This document shows, one piece after another, positions 51,801 through 62,275 of a stretch of DNA of 64,000 bases. The DNA is taken from the NCBI GenBank assembly GCA_019055375.1, contig JAHQIW010000451.1, positions 62,001 to 126,000 on the forward strand. Direction: 5' to 3'. Both the position numbers and the translations under genes were made by a program. Position 1 is the first letter of the stretch; every line of letters begins with the position of its first letter. The notes beneath the pieces are model-generated. The model saw only the letters and a list, made by a program, of their open reading frames with translations. It did no database searches and was not told where the DNA came from. The DNA is from Parelaphostrongylus tenuis. Taxonomy: Eukaryota; Nematoda; Chromadorea; Rhabditida; Metastrongylidae.

Positions 51801-52325
51801 ATTTATTCTAAAAAGGTGGATAAGATTCGGCTATAAAGTTATCGATTGTTCTGTTGCGAGAAAACGAGGACATTAGGTACTGTAATCGACCGTATACGCA
51901 AGGCGCACTACTTATCTATGTGTTTTTTCTACCTGTTCAAAAGCATAAACCTACATGACGGGGCATTTTCCCATAGAAGTGAGATAATATATTCAGATCT
52001 ACCGAATAATGAAGATTTTCTTAGAAATTGAGAGCATTGTAGAAGAATTAATGGGTTTGTTTGAATGGAAACTATGAATAGACGCATTTGTGTTTTTTGT
52101 ATTGTTTTCATTTTCAAGAGGAAGGAGATCTAGTTTATAGAGCGCTTGGGTCGTAAGAAAACAGATTAACAATGGTCCGTGCAAAAACTTTATCGCGGTT
52201 TGCTAAGAAGATCACAAAATCCCACGATCCATTGTAGCGTAAGCAGAATCACCTTGGGGTAGATGTAGGCGCACCATTGCCCCCACATGGATGACAATTT
52301 CATCGCTACACACACACACACACAC

Positions 52326-52363
<38 letters not shown>

Positions 52364-52689
52364 CACACACACGGAGAAACAGAGAAAGGATAGAAAATAA
52401 ATTCTCAAAATGTCTAAATGAACAGAGTTGAGTTTTCCATGAGAAGTTTTTTTCCCTAGTTAATCTTGGATCAGACGTTAAATTTTTTCTGTGTTTGTAT
52501 GCAGGTTGCCAGAGGACCCTTTATTTAAACACTCACCGTTACGATAGCGAGTCGATGAAAACCGAAAAAGACTGCCGGCTGAACTTCCTCGATAACAGTT
52601 AAGTCGGGACCACGACCGACAATTCGCATAAAATGTTTCCAATGTACGGTAGTCGGTTGATCACCGATTATAGCCCAAATACCACACAT
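39845..52689 (-). CDS. asns: Asparagine synthetase (glutamine-hydrolysing), 13 exons, complete
   Basis: Catalyses Asp + Gln + ATP to Asn + Glu + AMP + PPi in the cytosol. Exons, 5' to 3': 52537-52689, 51493-51582, 49307-49379, 48356-48487, 46012-46093, 45571-45690, 44691-44822, 44044-44176, 43457-43570, 41368-41548, 40651-40797, 40100-40287, 39845-39976; about 558 aa, the usual size. The N-terminal glutaminase domain begins MCGIWAIIG with the catalytic Cys2, then VCNGEIYNH and GRDPLGVRPLFYGF. The synthetase domain has the PP-loop SGGLDSSLIAS, SVGFEDSPDLENAR, ETFDPLIVRCGIAHYLL, LLSGEGADELFGSYAYM and GLEIRVPFLDKRFID. Intron phases agree throughout except for two single-base indels: one base missing in 46012-46093 and one extra near 40729 (in KFLLRSAFEGW). 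The last exon encodes an unusual tail ending RRRSTGSTTLAGVA; if its intron is not spliced, the preceding exon would stop at 40094. The 5' and 3' exons and phases make the overall call firm; exons 5 and 6 (46.0 and 45.6 kb) are the least conserved. C. elegans asns-2 is the likely relative, not proven. Confidence 0.94.
41580..41672. repeat. (AT)n microsatellite
   Basis: Long TA tract with a few interruptions, in the intron before asparagine synthetase exon 10. Confidence 0.9.
43051..43249. repeat. 83-bp inverted repeat of a tRNA-like element (foldback)
   Basis: Left arm 43051-43133 and right arm 43167-43249 are near-perfect reverse complements with a 33-bp spacer. Each arm holds the T-arm, anticodon arm and 3' acceptor strand of a tRNA-like sequence, followed by the flank TTTTGCACAGTACTCCACATATTGGG. 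It lies in the intron between exons 9 and 10 of asparagine synthetase. Confidence 0.85.
43081..43152 (-). other. tRNA-like cloverleaf of 72 nt (probably SINE head, not a functional tRNA)
   Basis: By hand it folds fully: acceptor GCGTCGG with CTGACGC (one G-T pair), D arm GTGC/GCAT, anticodon arm CGCTC/GAGTG with loop CTTGAAA (anticodon UGA), T arm CTGGG/CCCGG with loop TTCGAAT. A UGA anticodon would mean Ser, but the long variable arm of tRNA-Ser is absent. The palindromic setting and related degraded copies elsewhere favour a tRNA-derived repeat. Confidence 0.5.
47122..47295 (+). CDS. Candidate 57-aa ORF in an asparagine synthetase intron
   Basis: Starts MHVIFVFTSSLFIRKQ and ends MRAIILGSAI. 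It has a hydrophobic start and amphipathic C-terminal half, and lies antisense in an intron. No family recognised and no good splice acceptor is nearby, so a chance ORF is likely. Confidence 0.15.
   Translation: MHVIFVFTSSLFIRKQADEKPTESQLMLHPALSSILHLLTDDKEIKQMRAIILGSAI
47584..47940 (+). mobile_element. SINE-B copy inside an intron of asparagine synthetase
   Basis: Head GCGAGCAATGGCTGAGCGGTTAG, body TACGACATTCATGAAAAAGAGG, CTTCTCAAGCAGTAG and CGAATGCTGGAAGTACTG, oriented opposite to the host gene. Confidence 0.6.
50041..50324 (-). mobile_element. SINE-A copy inside an intron of asparagine synthetase
   Basis: Reverse-oriented copy in the intron between exons 51493-51582 and 49307-49379. It begins AGGATAAAGCTCTTGGCG and ends in a degraded A box (CACTGTGTCACATGCT on the plus strand). 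It is more diverged than the 8.7- and 59.6-kb copies. Confidence 0.85.
52308..52372. repeat. (CA)n microsatellite in the first asparagine synthetase intron
   Basis: CA repeats interrupted by CCACACACC, about 65 bp. Confidence 0.9.
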
Positions 52690-52990
52690 AGTTTCCGATT
52701 ATATGGTGCGTGGGTGTAGATAGCCTCGAGACGACTGGGGAGCTCTATCGTAGTTTTTGCTGCTGCTGCTGCTGCTGCTGCTGCTATTGCTGTAACTCAA
52801 CGACGACGACACGCCACCATCCAAGCTTATAAACGACGACACTTCGAAGCGCGACCGGTTGAGCGACGAGACGCGCGTGCAAATAAGCGCGCGTCCAGTG
52901 ACGCGCGCGATAACGCGCGCTGTCGCCTTTGACCCCACGCGATAATGGCGATGATAGTAGTGGGGGCGTGTCGAGATCCACGCTCACACT
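52690..52990 (-). promoter_or_regulatory. CpG-rich 5' flank of asparagine synthetase with a CTG/CAG repeat
   Basis: The 300 bases upstream of the start codon are strikingly richer in G+C and CpG than the surroundings, with repeated GCGCGC runs at about 52870-52920. A pure (CTG)n tract of about eight units sits at about 52758-52784. No splice acceptor abuts the ATG, unlike in the other two genes. The promoter role is inferred from position and composition. Confidence 0.45.
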
Positions 52991-54287
52991 GATATGCTAC
53001 GCCAGCCAGCAGACATGGACGGTGATACAGGTGGGTACTAGTGTTGTTGCGAGTTACAGTAAGTCCTATGGTTAGCCCAAAATTTCACTCAGATCCGGAA
53101 TGTCCAGAAGTCCTTCTTTCTGTTGATGAAAAAGTGGGCGTGGCCCATGTAAATTAAGATTTCCGCATTCGCGCTACATCAGACCGCTCGCGAACAAATA
53201 ATGGCAGAATTTTGTCAATTTGGAGCCAGTCAGAACCCGGACAGGCTCAATGCGGTCCGAAAAGTATAGAGAGCCATGCAAATCAAGTTTAGAGTTGATG
53301 GGAGAGAAAGTAGCCGATTCTTGAAATTTTGTGGATATACCTTCAGGGAACTCCAAGTGGCCTCCATTTCTGGTCTTTGAGATAGGCTCGTGCGGACCTA
53401 CTTCATATTCTTAGCACTGTGCGCATTATTTGACCTTTCGTATCCTTCACATGCTTGTTCACCTTAATCTCCAATTATTTATTAGCTTATTCACAATTCT
53501 TAGCCATTCAATTACTCTAAGTGGAGTTGGTTGCTTTGGATAATGAACATTGGATTCAAACACATATAACCCTGTGAGTAGGGTTTTTCGTATTACATTT
53601 GATTATGAATGACTACGATGCATCAGCATCCACAGTCAGTCACAACATTCAACAAGTGCGTTGGTCGTAGGGATTAGCATCAACCGCTTTTACATCAATT
53701 TACTCACTAAAAATCTTTCAACTCCTATAGTTTTGAGACAGTTCTAGTCTTCTTGCCAGCGATAAGAGAGTACGCATACAACTCCTCTATAATTCTAAGA
53801 TGTTTGCTTTCTGTAAAGCAGGACTCTCTCACCATTCCTCCTACTGTAGTCGAGTGATGGCCATTCTGATAGGTCCTGATAGACTTTATGTCCATAGTCT
53901 TTCGAGGTATTCTTCAAAAACAACAAACTGAACTTTGATTTGACTAAAGTGATGCTTCTCAAGTTATCCTATGCATGCTTTAGAACAGGTGGTTTTTCTA
54001 CAGGGAGAATTTTGTCATTTTTGCCAATGTTGATGAGGAATGGACAAGATGAGCCAAACTAACAACATGTTTTACTCTACGAGCTGTTTTATAATCAGCT
54101 AGTTCGATCTTGAAACCACTATATATTTTATTTTTTCACTGGTCTATCAGTTGTCAAATCATCGATCTTTGAATCAAATTGAAAAAAGGAAGAAGAAGAT
54201 TGAACATGAGAGAAAATCAGTAGCACATGAAGTCATAAAAACTGAAACGATGAGTTTTACGCAAAATTCCAGAGAATAGAAGAATTG

Positions 54288-54623
54288 CTAACAATTTGCT
54301 TCTTCTCTAAAGTGATCTAAATCGATTCTGTTTACAAATGTTATGATTACAGGCCATGTTTTCATTAAATCTTTTCTATTGAGCGAAGTGGAAGTATGTG
54401 ATTCGTAAGTAATTTGTTTTAGCTCAGTAGTGGATGAATGTTCATTTGATGAATTGTGCCGCTCGCAGTGATGGCCGTAGTCCAAAGGGCAGATCAGCTT
54501 GTTCCGATGATGGCTCGTAACCTTGCAGAAGTTGGGTAAACTTTGGAAAAAAAAGAAAACAAACAAGAAGAGAAAGAGACCGTACATCAACAGAAAATAC
54601 AGTTTTCCACCTTTCCAAATCAT
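54288..54623 (-). CDS. Candidate membrane-anchored ORF, 111 aa, unrecognised
   Basis: One hydrophobic segment near the N terminus (LYFLLMYGLFLFLFVFFFF) is followed by a Cys- and His-containing polar part (NFCKVTSHHRNKLICPLDYG). The hydrophobic run comes from a T-rich tract ending in CCAAAG, which may instead be an intron end with a downstream exon in another frame (LLQGYEPSSEQADLPFGLRP). Weak either way. Confidence 0.2.
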   Translation of the reverse strand: MIWKGGKLYFLLMYGLFLFLFVFFFFQSLPNFCKVTSHHRNKLICPLDYGHHCERHNSSNEHSSTTELKQITYESHTSTSLNRKDLMKTWPVIITFVNRIDLDHFREEANC

Positions 54624-54939
54624 ACAACTATGATAGCAGAGAATTCATGAAGGAGCAAAGAAAAGCATTACTGCTCTTCTGTCTACATAAATATCTATAG
54701 CACCCGTTACCACGAATGGTGAAGAATAACGTCAGCCCCTGAGTAATTTCAGTTTCTTGTCAAGTCACTCAATGACCAGCGTCTTCTTTCCATGAAATCT
54801 CGAGTGCTGAAATATAGTAATGTTCTCAGTTGGCTTTTAGTAACTACGATGGTGCCACGATAGCAAAAAGATTTGCATTTGTTTGGTTTTAGCACGGATT
54901 CTGCATGGAAATGTGTGTCCGTTCTCATATTCAAGGCGA

Positions 54940-55020
54940 TAGTTACGGTGATGAATCCCTACTGTATAGTTACGGTGATGATTCCCTACTGTTAGTTATG
55001 GTGATAATTCCCTACTGTAC
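54940..55020 (+). repeat. Short tandem repeat, three ~24-bp units
   Basis: AGTTACGGTGATGA-TCCCTACTGT recurs three times in a row, the last unit with a few changes. Confidence 0.7.
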
Positions 55021-58000
55021 ATTGCACTTCGACACTCGCCTAACCATGATGGAGACAATGCAGAGATTGTTCTCAAATAAACATACTTATTTATTTACAT
55101 TTCGACTTATAAAATCTGTTGATTACAAGGTTATGCAAGCTCGTTATAGCCTGGTTAGTCAACACACAATAATGAAGCATCGTCATACTTCCTATTAGAA
55201 TACAGTTTCTTATAGATGCTCTCGTAGTAAACCGTTCTCTACAATCAAAACATGTTTTACCAAGATTCACGCCTTAGCTCTTTCGAAGAAGTGTATTTAT
55301 CCTTCCAAAAAACCAAGTCGCCGATTTCATAAAATGGTGGACTTCGGTTTTACGGGCGCTGATTTGAATCACCGGTTGCGTGTTACACAGCAACTCCAAT
55401 CACTGCACTAGACGGCGCTCAAATTATAAATAACAGCTTTTACGTAATCAACGATCAACGAAAGGACCTAGGGACCACTGCTAGTAAACGATAAAGTAGC
55501 AGAACACTCACTGCAATCTTTGCTCAAAAATGTTCAGAAGATTTTATACATACCTAAGAGAATTGAGTGGGAGCAAAAATGCCACCTCAGACGGAAGTCA
55601 AACCGCGTTCAATCCATACCGTTTCATCTAATTTTATTTCAACTGATTCTGTTGATAAGACTTATTGGAAAGGAAGCTCGCTTTACGAACGTAAAAGATT
55701 AAACAGGAAAAGATTATGTCAGAAGCTTTCGCACTGCCAATTTTTATTAATAGTAGTGCCAATTTATTAATAGAGCAGTTTTCGCGCAGTATTCCTTTTT
55801 TCTACTATTCTTGAATAAGATAGACCTCAGGGTGGAAGCTTAACAAGCCTTTGTCGCGAGATTCAGGTAAGCTCATTCGTTGGACTCTTTCACAACAGGC
55901 TGGAGAGCTCTGTAACTAAATTCAATAATAAGATGTATGAAACATTATTTCTATGTTAAGAGAGAAATAATAGACCAATGCAGAAGTTTGGTCCGCATCA
56001 TGAATTTTGTTTTATATGACGCATATCACGCAAGAGCAGCGCTCAGACAACTAGAGAGCGTGGCTAACCAATAAAACTCATGAATTATGTAGGATTTGCT
56101 CCTAATATGAATGATCTTGGAATATTTGATCTCTATGAACAGATTCAAAGATATTTCATATTGTATTACACTTCTGTGTTGAACCTACTGTCGGTAAGAG
56201 AAGAATCCAGATGCCGAAGGTATTTTCTCCTGCTAACATGAGTAAAACTCGTCCTTTCAAAAAAACATATATAGAGGTCATTCTTTTTGAAATAAACAAG
56301 GAGATGGAAGCAAAGAAACCTCACCGAATTTTCGCCTCTCCTTCTAATCATTGCTTTTTCTAAAATAAAAGTCCATTCTGCTCCTTTACTACGAATTGTG
56401 TTGAGTGGCAAAAGGTCATCAATTATTCTTGATTTTATGTCTTTGCCCTTTTGTCAAAACCACTTTTGCATTTGATGGTGATATATGGACGCAGGCATTT
56501 TGATGAGAAAAACAATCGATAAGCTGTTTCGTTTTTCTTCTGTGCAAAAATCTTCTTTCAAGCTAAGGTTTTACAGCGTGGATAATGCAGTGGTCAGAGG
56601 CGTCCTACGATGTTCACGTGATCGTTGGTTCACCTTGGTCAATCGCGTATCTTAGGCTAGCCAAGCCTCCCGTGCACTTATGGAGACGTATGGGCGTCAG
56701 ACTTTGCATAGAAGCGTTGAAACACTGACTACTTGGTTCTTTGATCAGCTATAAGGAATCATTGTACAAGTCATATGTGCATTTAGCCGTCTCTAGTGAT
56801 GGTAGATTTGATCAGCACCTAATTCATCATTCTTCACCTTGTAAGCCAAGTATGGCCAAGAAGAGAATTTTTGTTATCACACTTCGTGGTTGTTCAGCGA
56901 AAGCTCATGGTTCAGTCACTAGCCACACAAATGGAACAAGAGCAGCGATGTCGTTTCTCGTGGAAAATACCAATGATCAGCCTTAGTGGTGCACATTAAA
57001 CCATATTCAGCATATAGTGCCACAAATTCAAAAGATTTCCTCTCAAGCAATAATCCATCAGACAAGGATTTTTTTGGCGAACTGTAACGTAAGAAATATC
57101 TTTTAGAGCTGGCGTATGTTAGCATGAATTTTTTTATTTTATACAAATGCGACATTTTATATTTTAACTGAGCCTAAAAGGCATTTTCTCATTGTCGTAG
57201 AAATCATCTTCAAGATGTTGAAGATCTAAGACATACCGAAAATGATTTTGCTACTTTTCGGGAGACGGAAAAGGTTTTTCTAATTAGTAACATTTCAAGC
57301 TATTGTAGCATATGCAAAACCACTTCTTATTATAGGCATTATTTTTTCATTAATTATTATTTTTTATTATTATATTATCGTATTATAAGCTATAATGCTG
57401 CTTGTCATTTTAGATGGTAATATTTGTAAAAAAACGTAATTTATCTTCTCTGGGTCAATGCACTTGAAAGTTGAAAACAACCTTGACGATGGAGGATACC
57501 TCGTACCAAAATCATATTACAGTAACTCGTGTTTTTTTTTCTACCACAGAAAGTGAATTAGAACCGCCAAAGTTATTTTCTACTCGACTCGAATTCTTTC
57601 TCTATCTTAGCAGTAGCAAGTCACTTTTTACTCGGTAGCATTTGATTCTCATATTCAAGTACAATGTCTCAGTGTTAGCAGTGTCAGCAAATGCAATGGA
57701 TGAATATCTATTTAGAGCCGTTATTTCTTTTCTTCATTTAGTCCGATATACTGGGTTTAGTTAGCAAGGCTTGTAAATTTGATTGAACAAATAATACTAC
57801 TGAGAGGATTGGATCAGGAAGCTTTGTATAGTGTTCATGAGGCGAGCGACTATGTGAAATGTATACTAACGATATTGACAGTGTTGTCTGCAGGACAGAG
57901 AATAGAGCACGCTTCATCTTAACTGCACAAATTTTTATGTATTCTGTACTTTTCTATAGAGAAAAACATTCCTTTCAACTGCAAGGATTTCAATAACACT

Positions 58001-58389
58001 GTATAATCTGTGCAAACGTTAGCAAGTGCAAATAATTAGCGATACCATCCACATTTCTCTCAAGTGTTGACATCACAGAGTTGTGATGAGCAATACGCCA
58101 AATCGCCGACTCGACTCTCCAAGTGCTATGTTTGACATCGTATATTGGCGCCCGAAAGTCTATCATATTGATGAGTCTGATATTCATAGAATCAAACCCG
58201 CTACATGAGGGACCATATGTAGTGATTTCAGCTTCGGAGAAAGAACGCTAACCAATTCAATGACAAGACCGATTTCCACTTTTTGCTATTACAAGAAACC
58301 TTGGATAGAACTTATAGGTTGTAGGAAGTTCGTGCCTTTTGATCTTTTAATATGATTTTTGCAATACTCTGCTTCAAACAAAAGGCAAA

Positions 58390-59110
58390 ACTAATAATCA
58401 AAGTGTTTTCCACCGACCTTGATTATTTCTTGCCACTTTTTGGCATTCGTGGTCTGGTCCCTCCGAATGACTTCACAGTGGATGATGTCCTCCCGGTTCC
58501 AGGAAACGACGATCAAGCGCTTCTCTTTGCCGAGGTCCTTAATGGGACCTACGAGAGCTTCTGACAAAACGAGAACCACTTGTTGTCTTTGTGAAGGTTC
58601 TTGAAGGCCACCCACTTTTTGTCAAAAGTGTGAATGTCTTATCAGGAAGCCGGGTTCGCAATCGCATTGACGGAGATGACGATGGACAACTGCAGTACGC
58701 TTTTACTTTTGATCTCCGGTCAGTTTATGTGGCACCCACTTTGACTTCTTCCAAACCTTGCGCAGTTCATCCAAATGCTGGCGATGGTCTGAAAGCAACA
58801 GTAGACTTTCAATTCTTCGACTAACATTCGGCATGTCATCGAGGAATTCTCTTCGATCATCTCAAGACAGCTTGACCATCAATTTCCTGTGGATGCTCCA
58901 AAAGCGACTAATCCTCCAGACTGTTCTCTCCAGCTTTGAATTTCGCGAACCACTACCTATCCGTCCTTTGTGCATCTGTATCATTACCAAAAACTCCATT
59001 GATCTTGTACGCTGCTTCACTAGCATTTTCCTCCACACGCGATTTCTACATGGATATCAAGATAATTTGTTCTCAAAACAGCCCCATCTCAAGGCAACTA
59101 CGAACAAGTT
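58390..59110 (-). mobile_element. Second mariner fragment with catalytic region
   Basis: Across shifting frames the minus strand gives KSKWVPHKLTGDQK, KKWVAFKNLHKDNKWF, KRLIVVSWNREDIIHCEVI and RDQTTNAKKWQE, matching the middle of mariner transposase (WVPHEL, DEKWV, VWWD-GVI--ELL). It begins with the second helix-turn-helix and is thus not the missing half of the 60-kb copy but another copy. Confidence 0.75.
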
Positions 59111-59556
59111 GCATATCAAAATGTTCGCAAGAAAGTGCACAATTGGGTGCTTTTGAAATCTTTGATTTTCATTGCAAATGCAAAAATTATACTATAAAAC
59201 CATGAAGGCACGAACTTTCTTGACAATTGCACAGGATGTTGTGATGCAGATAGTAATACAAAAATGGCTAAAAAAAGAGACATCTGATAGCTCGCCTATG
59301 ATACCTATTTTGCTTAGAACGCTCCTAAATTTAGTCTTAATAAGCCAATCATCAATAGCAACTTTTACTCTATGGAATACAGTCGAATAGATCACGAACT
59401 GCACCATTACTTGAACCACTTCGCTTCTGACGGCGGGATGAGAGTATCGCACCTTTTCAGTTTTTATGGTTTTCGAAAGACTATGCTTCAAGCATTTATG
59501 CACCCCTTCAGTGCCTTCTTTATGAACTGAGAATAAAACAACCTATTTGTCATAAT

Positions 59557-59862
59557 AGAGCGCATGTGGCGTAGTGGTTAGAGGTGCTCTGCGTCGCACA
59601 CAAGGTCAATGGTTCGATCTCGCGCTCATGGCTCACCAAGCCATCCATCCCACCGGGGTCGGTAAATGGTACCAGACAGGTCTCAGAGTTGTATGGGAGG
59701 ATAAGCAGCACTGACTCGGCTCAGCGGGACGCCACCGCGAGTCATTGTAAAGGCCAGATATGCATTCAATCACCTCAAACGAAGTTAAAAATTGAAGTCG
59801 AATGCATGACGCATCCCTCAGGTATTGATCAACGCCGAGAGCTTTATCCTTTTATATCCTTT
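59557..59862 (+). mobile_element. SINE-A copy, complete, with target-site duplication
   Basis: Same family as the element at 8718: intact A and B boxes, same body and GAGCTTTATCC end, with the tail sequence TATCCTTT repeated. A 13-bp duplication with one mismatch, TATTTGTCATAAT at 59544-59556 and TATTTATCATAAT at 59863-59875, flanks it. The high similarity to the 8.7-kb and 36.1-kb copies suggests fairly recent activity. Confidence 0.9.
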
Positions 59863-60004
59863 TATTTATCATAATGCTCTGTGACTAATCCAGTGGTAGC
59901 CGTCATCTTTTCATCTTTCAAGTAAAGGACATATTTAGTTTGAAAAAAAAATATATATGTATAAAGTTTGTAACACAGTGAAAGGTTCCCTGAAACAATA
60001 CGTT

Positions 60005-60755
60005 GGGAAAACTTCCTTAACACACGCTGAAAATCAAAAGTCCATACATAAATTTATTCACAAACAGCAGTAGTTCTTTTCGCTATTGACTAAGTAGACC
60101 CACTCCTTCTCCGACGTCACGATACGCTTCCGAAATCGCTCGCTCATTGAGCTCTGCAACAACTAGTGGCAAACTTCAACCCGTCGATCGACTTGAGTTC
60201 CAGCCGATTCGTGCGGATCTTGACCAGGCTTCTTGCGGATAAAGTCAAATGTTTGAAGGTGATTCCAGATCGTCCTTTGATCGACGCTAAGTTCTGTTGC
60301 CAATTCGTGAGTGCTTGATGAGAATTCCGCAGAAAGCTGCTTGCACATCTCCATCGTCCAACTCTAATGATCAGCCGGAACGAAGTTGTCTTCAAGAGTG
60401 AGAGCACCGCTTTGAAATTGCTTTTAACATTTCGTGACAGTCACATGGCTCACAGTTCCTTCGTCTTCGGCAACACAGGCCTCCTTCGCGCTACCTCTTG
60501 TCGAAATCGAGTTTCTTCGAGAGATAGTGTATCAAAACTCGAAGCTCAATTTTGTCCATCGTCATCATTTAATATCTGCATAGTAAATTAAATTATCATA
60601 CATTATAATTAGCGTTGTCAAAGGATCTTCTCATGGGAATCATCCTGCGATATTTTCAAATGATACTGCGTAAAACAATCACTGAATTTGAATATTTCAC
60701 AGGTGTTAAAAACCTTTTTCCTCATCATGGCATATGCTACACCTGGTTCCATCCC
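60005..60755 (-). mobile_element. Mariner fragment with N-terminal transposase and inverted repeats
   Basis: Minus strand from about 60590 to 60150 reads an N-terminal transposase: MDKIELRVLIHYL, LATELSVDQRTIWNHLQTFD and FIRKKPGQDPHESAG, the two helix-turn-helix parts of mariner. Sequence GTGTTAAAAACCTTTTTCC at 60703 and its inverse GGGAAAACTTCCTTAACAC at 60008 fit terminal repeats. The DDD catalytic half is missing, so it is internally deleted. Confidence 0.75.
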
Positions 60756-60899
60756 ACATTCCAGGCTCGCAAAGTTCTCATGCACTCGCGGCTCTGGAAA
60801 TTAGGTTGGAGTTGCCTGTGAGTACAGAAGCATTAACCTGATATTGATATTAGTAGACATCACAAACCAATGAATAAGTTAAATGGCTTGAGACGCACT

Positions 60900-61517
60900 C
60901 TTTGTTGGGCTCACCTTATTTGACGTGGTGTGTAGAGATGCATTCTTGAACTTTGATCGTGGACGTCGATGAGTACTCTAGGCTCTTTCTCTCATTTCCT
61001 TAATTCAAGATATTCTTAGTACCAACCTATTAATCGTGCTTTCAATATCGCCAAGTGATCTTTTATCCTGCATACGTAGCGGTCAGGTTTCTGGTGCATA
61101 CGTTAAGGCAGCGACAATCGTTTGGTCGGAAAGATGGCACGGAGTCAGGTCACTCTAATTTGTTCAATAGATCTTTGATGATTTTGAACTTAACTGTAGA
61201 GTTAAGTCGTTCATCTTAAAGAATTCCTGACCTAGATAGACTCAACTGGAGCATTCAAACACGTCCATTGCGCTGAGCGTGAATGAAGCATTTAGAACCA
61301 GTCCAATCCTTATAAAAGTAGCTTTTATGAGATTCAATCTGAGACCATTCTTTCCACAAACCTTGTCGGAATCCGGGCAGGAAATGTTAAGTCTGACTAA
61401 TTCTAGGTGTGATAAGAACGATGCCACCAGCAAAGCGAAGATGGTATAATTGTCGGTCGTCTATTTTCATTCCTATGTTGCCATTCTGATGATCGCATCA
61501 CGGTTTCGAAGGTGGTA

Positions 61518-61520
<3 letters not shown>
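60900..61520 (-). mobile_element. RTE-type LINE fragment, reverse transcriptase region
   Basis: The minus strand gives DDRQLYHLRFAGGIVLIT (the LRFADDIVL catalytic box with DD changed to GG), SDKVCGKNGLRLNLIKATF, FTLSAMDVFECSS and VYLGQEF-like, in the order of the RTE reverse transcriptase thumb region. Catalytic loss and stops mark it as inactive. Confidence 0.78.

Positions 61521-61559
<39 letters not shown>
61519..61559. repeat. (AT)n microsatellite
   Basis: Pure TA repeat next to the LINE reverse transcriptase fragment. Confidence 0.9.
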
Positions 61560-61562
<3 letters not shown>

Positions 61563-61854
61563 TTTGATGGAATGACATCGTTTTGTCAAATTCTTTTCAT
61601 ACGTCGATACTAACATCGTTATAGAGTAGCGATATTCTGATTGTGAAATCTTTATTTTGCTCTCGAAGAATAGTTTTGCACTGAGTAGGGGCGCCCTAGC
61701 TAAGTAGAACTTCTATGAATACTCTGTATCATTTGAGTTAGCAATTTTTTGGAGTGATAAATGTAGAGCAAAGAGGTCTCATATACTTTTGCAGAGCTAT
61801 GATGGATCTACTGTTTTCAAAACCTCGCAATAAACATTCAAAATAATTTGAAAA

Positions 61855-62275
61855 AAAATGTTTGGAGCCTAAGCGAGGTTGGTACGCCACGGTCATACAT
61901 GCGTGTTTCGGAGGTCTCGCCCTGCTCGTCAGTGACCCACGCCCCACATTAAGCACTGCATTGTAGCAAGGAGGGAGGCGTATGTGGTGACGGCACAATG
62001 TATAATGACATTGTGCCATTCAGCACTTCTCAGTCGATGGATCTCGGCTAGTAGAACAAAATTAATCCAGCCGAGATCTATCGACTGTAGAATGGCACGT
62101 CATTGTACACTCTGCCGTCATCACATACGCCTCCCTTCTTGCTACAATGCAGGGCTTAATGTGGGACTTGGGTCACTGACGAGGAGGCGAGACCTCCGAA
62201 ACACGAGTACTGGCCCTGGCACACGAACCTCGCTTAAGCTTTTAACATTCTTTTCTTGAAATTATTTTGAATATT
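61855..62275. repeat. Inverted pair of repeat D
   Basis: Minus-oriented unit about 61870-62010 and plus-oriented unit about 62100-62245 carry the same motifs as at 38.9 kb (CATACGCCTCCCT, TGCAGGGCTTAATGTGGG, CTCCGAAACACG). Between them AGCCGAGATCTATCGACTG and its inverse form a shorter palindrome. Confidence 0.8.

Larger units (their letters stand above)
53000..58385. other. Over 5 kb without a recognised gene
   Basis: Short frames only. About 56575-56680 has a tRNA-like stretch (GATAATGCAGTGGTCAGAGG, GTTGGTTCACC). The region upstream of asparagine synthetase may hold regulatory DNA, but no specific site can be supported. Confidence 0.35.

Noticed and set aside
60615..60821. Possible host exon with acceptor at 60702 and donor GTGAGT near 60817
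   Set aside because: The start coincides with the mariner inverted repeat seen also at 27557, and the peptide resembles nothing known.
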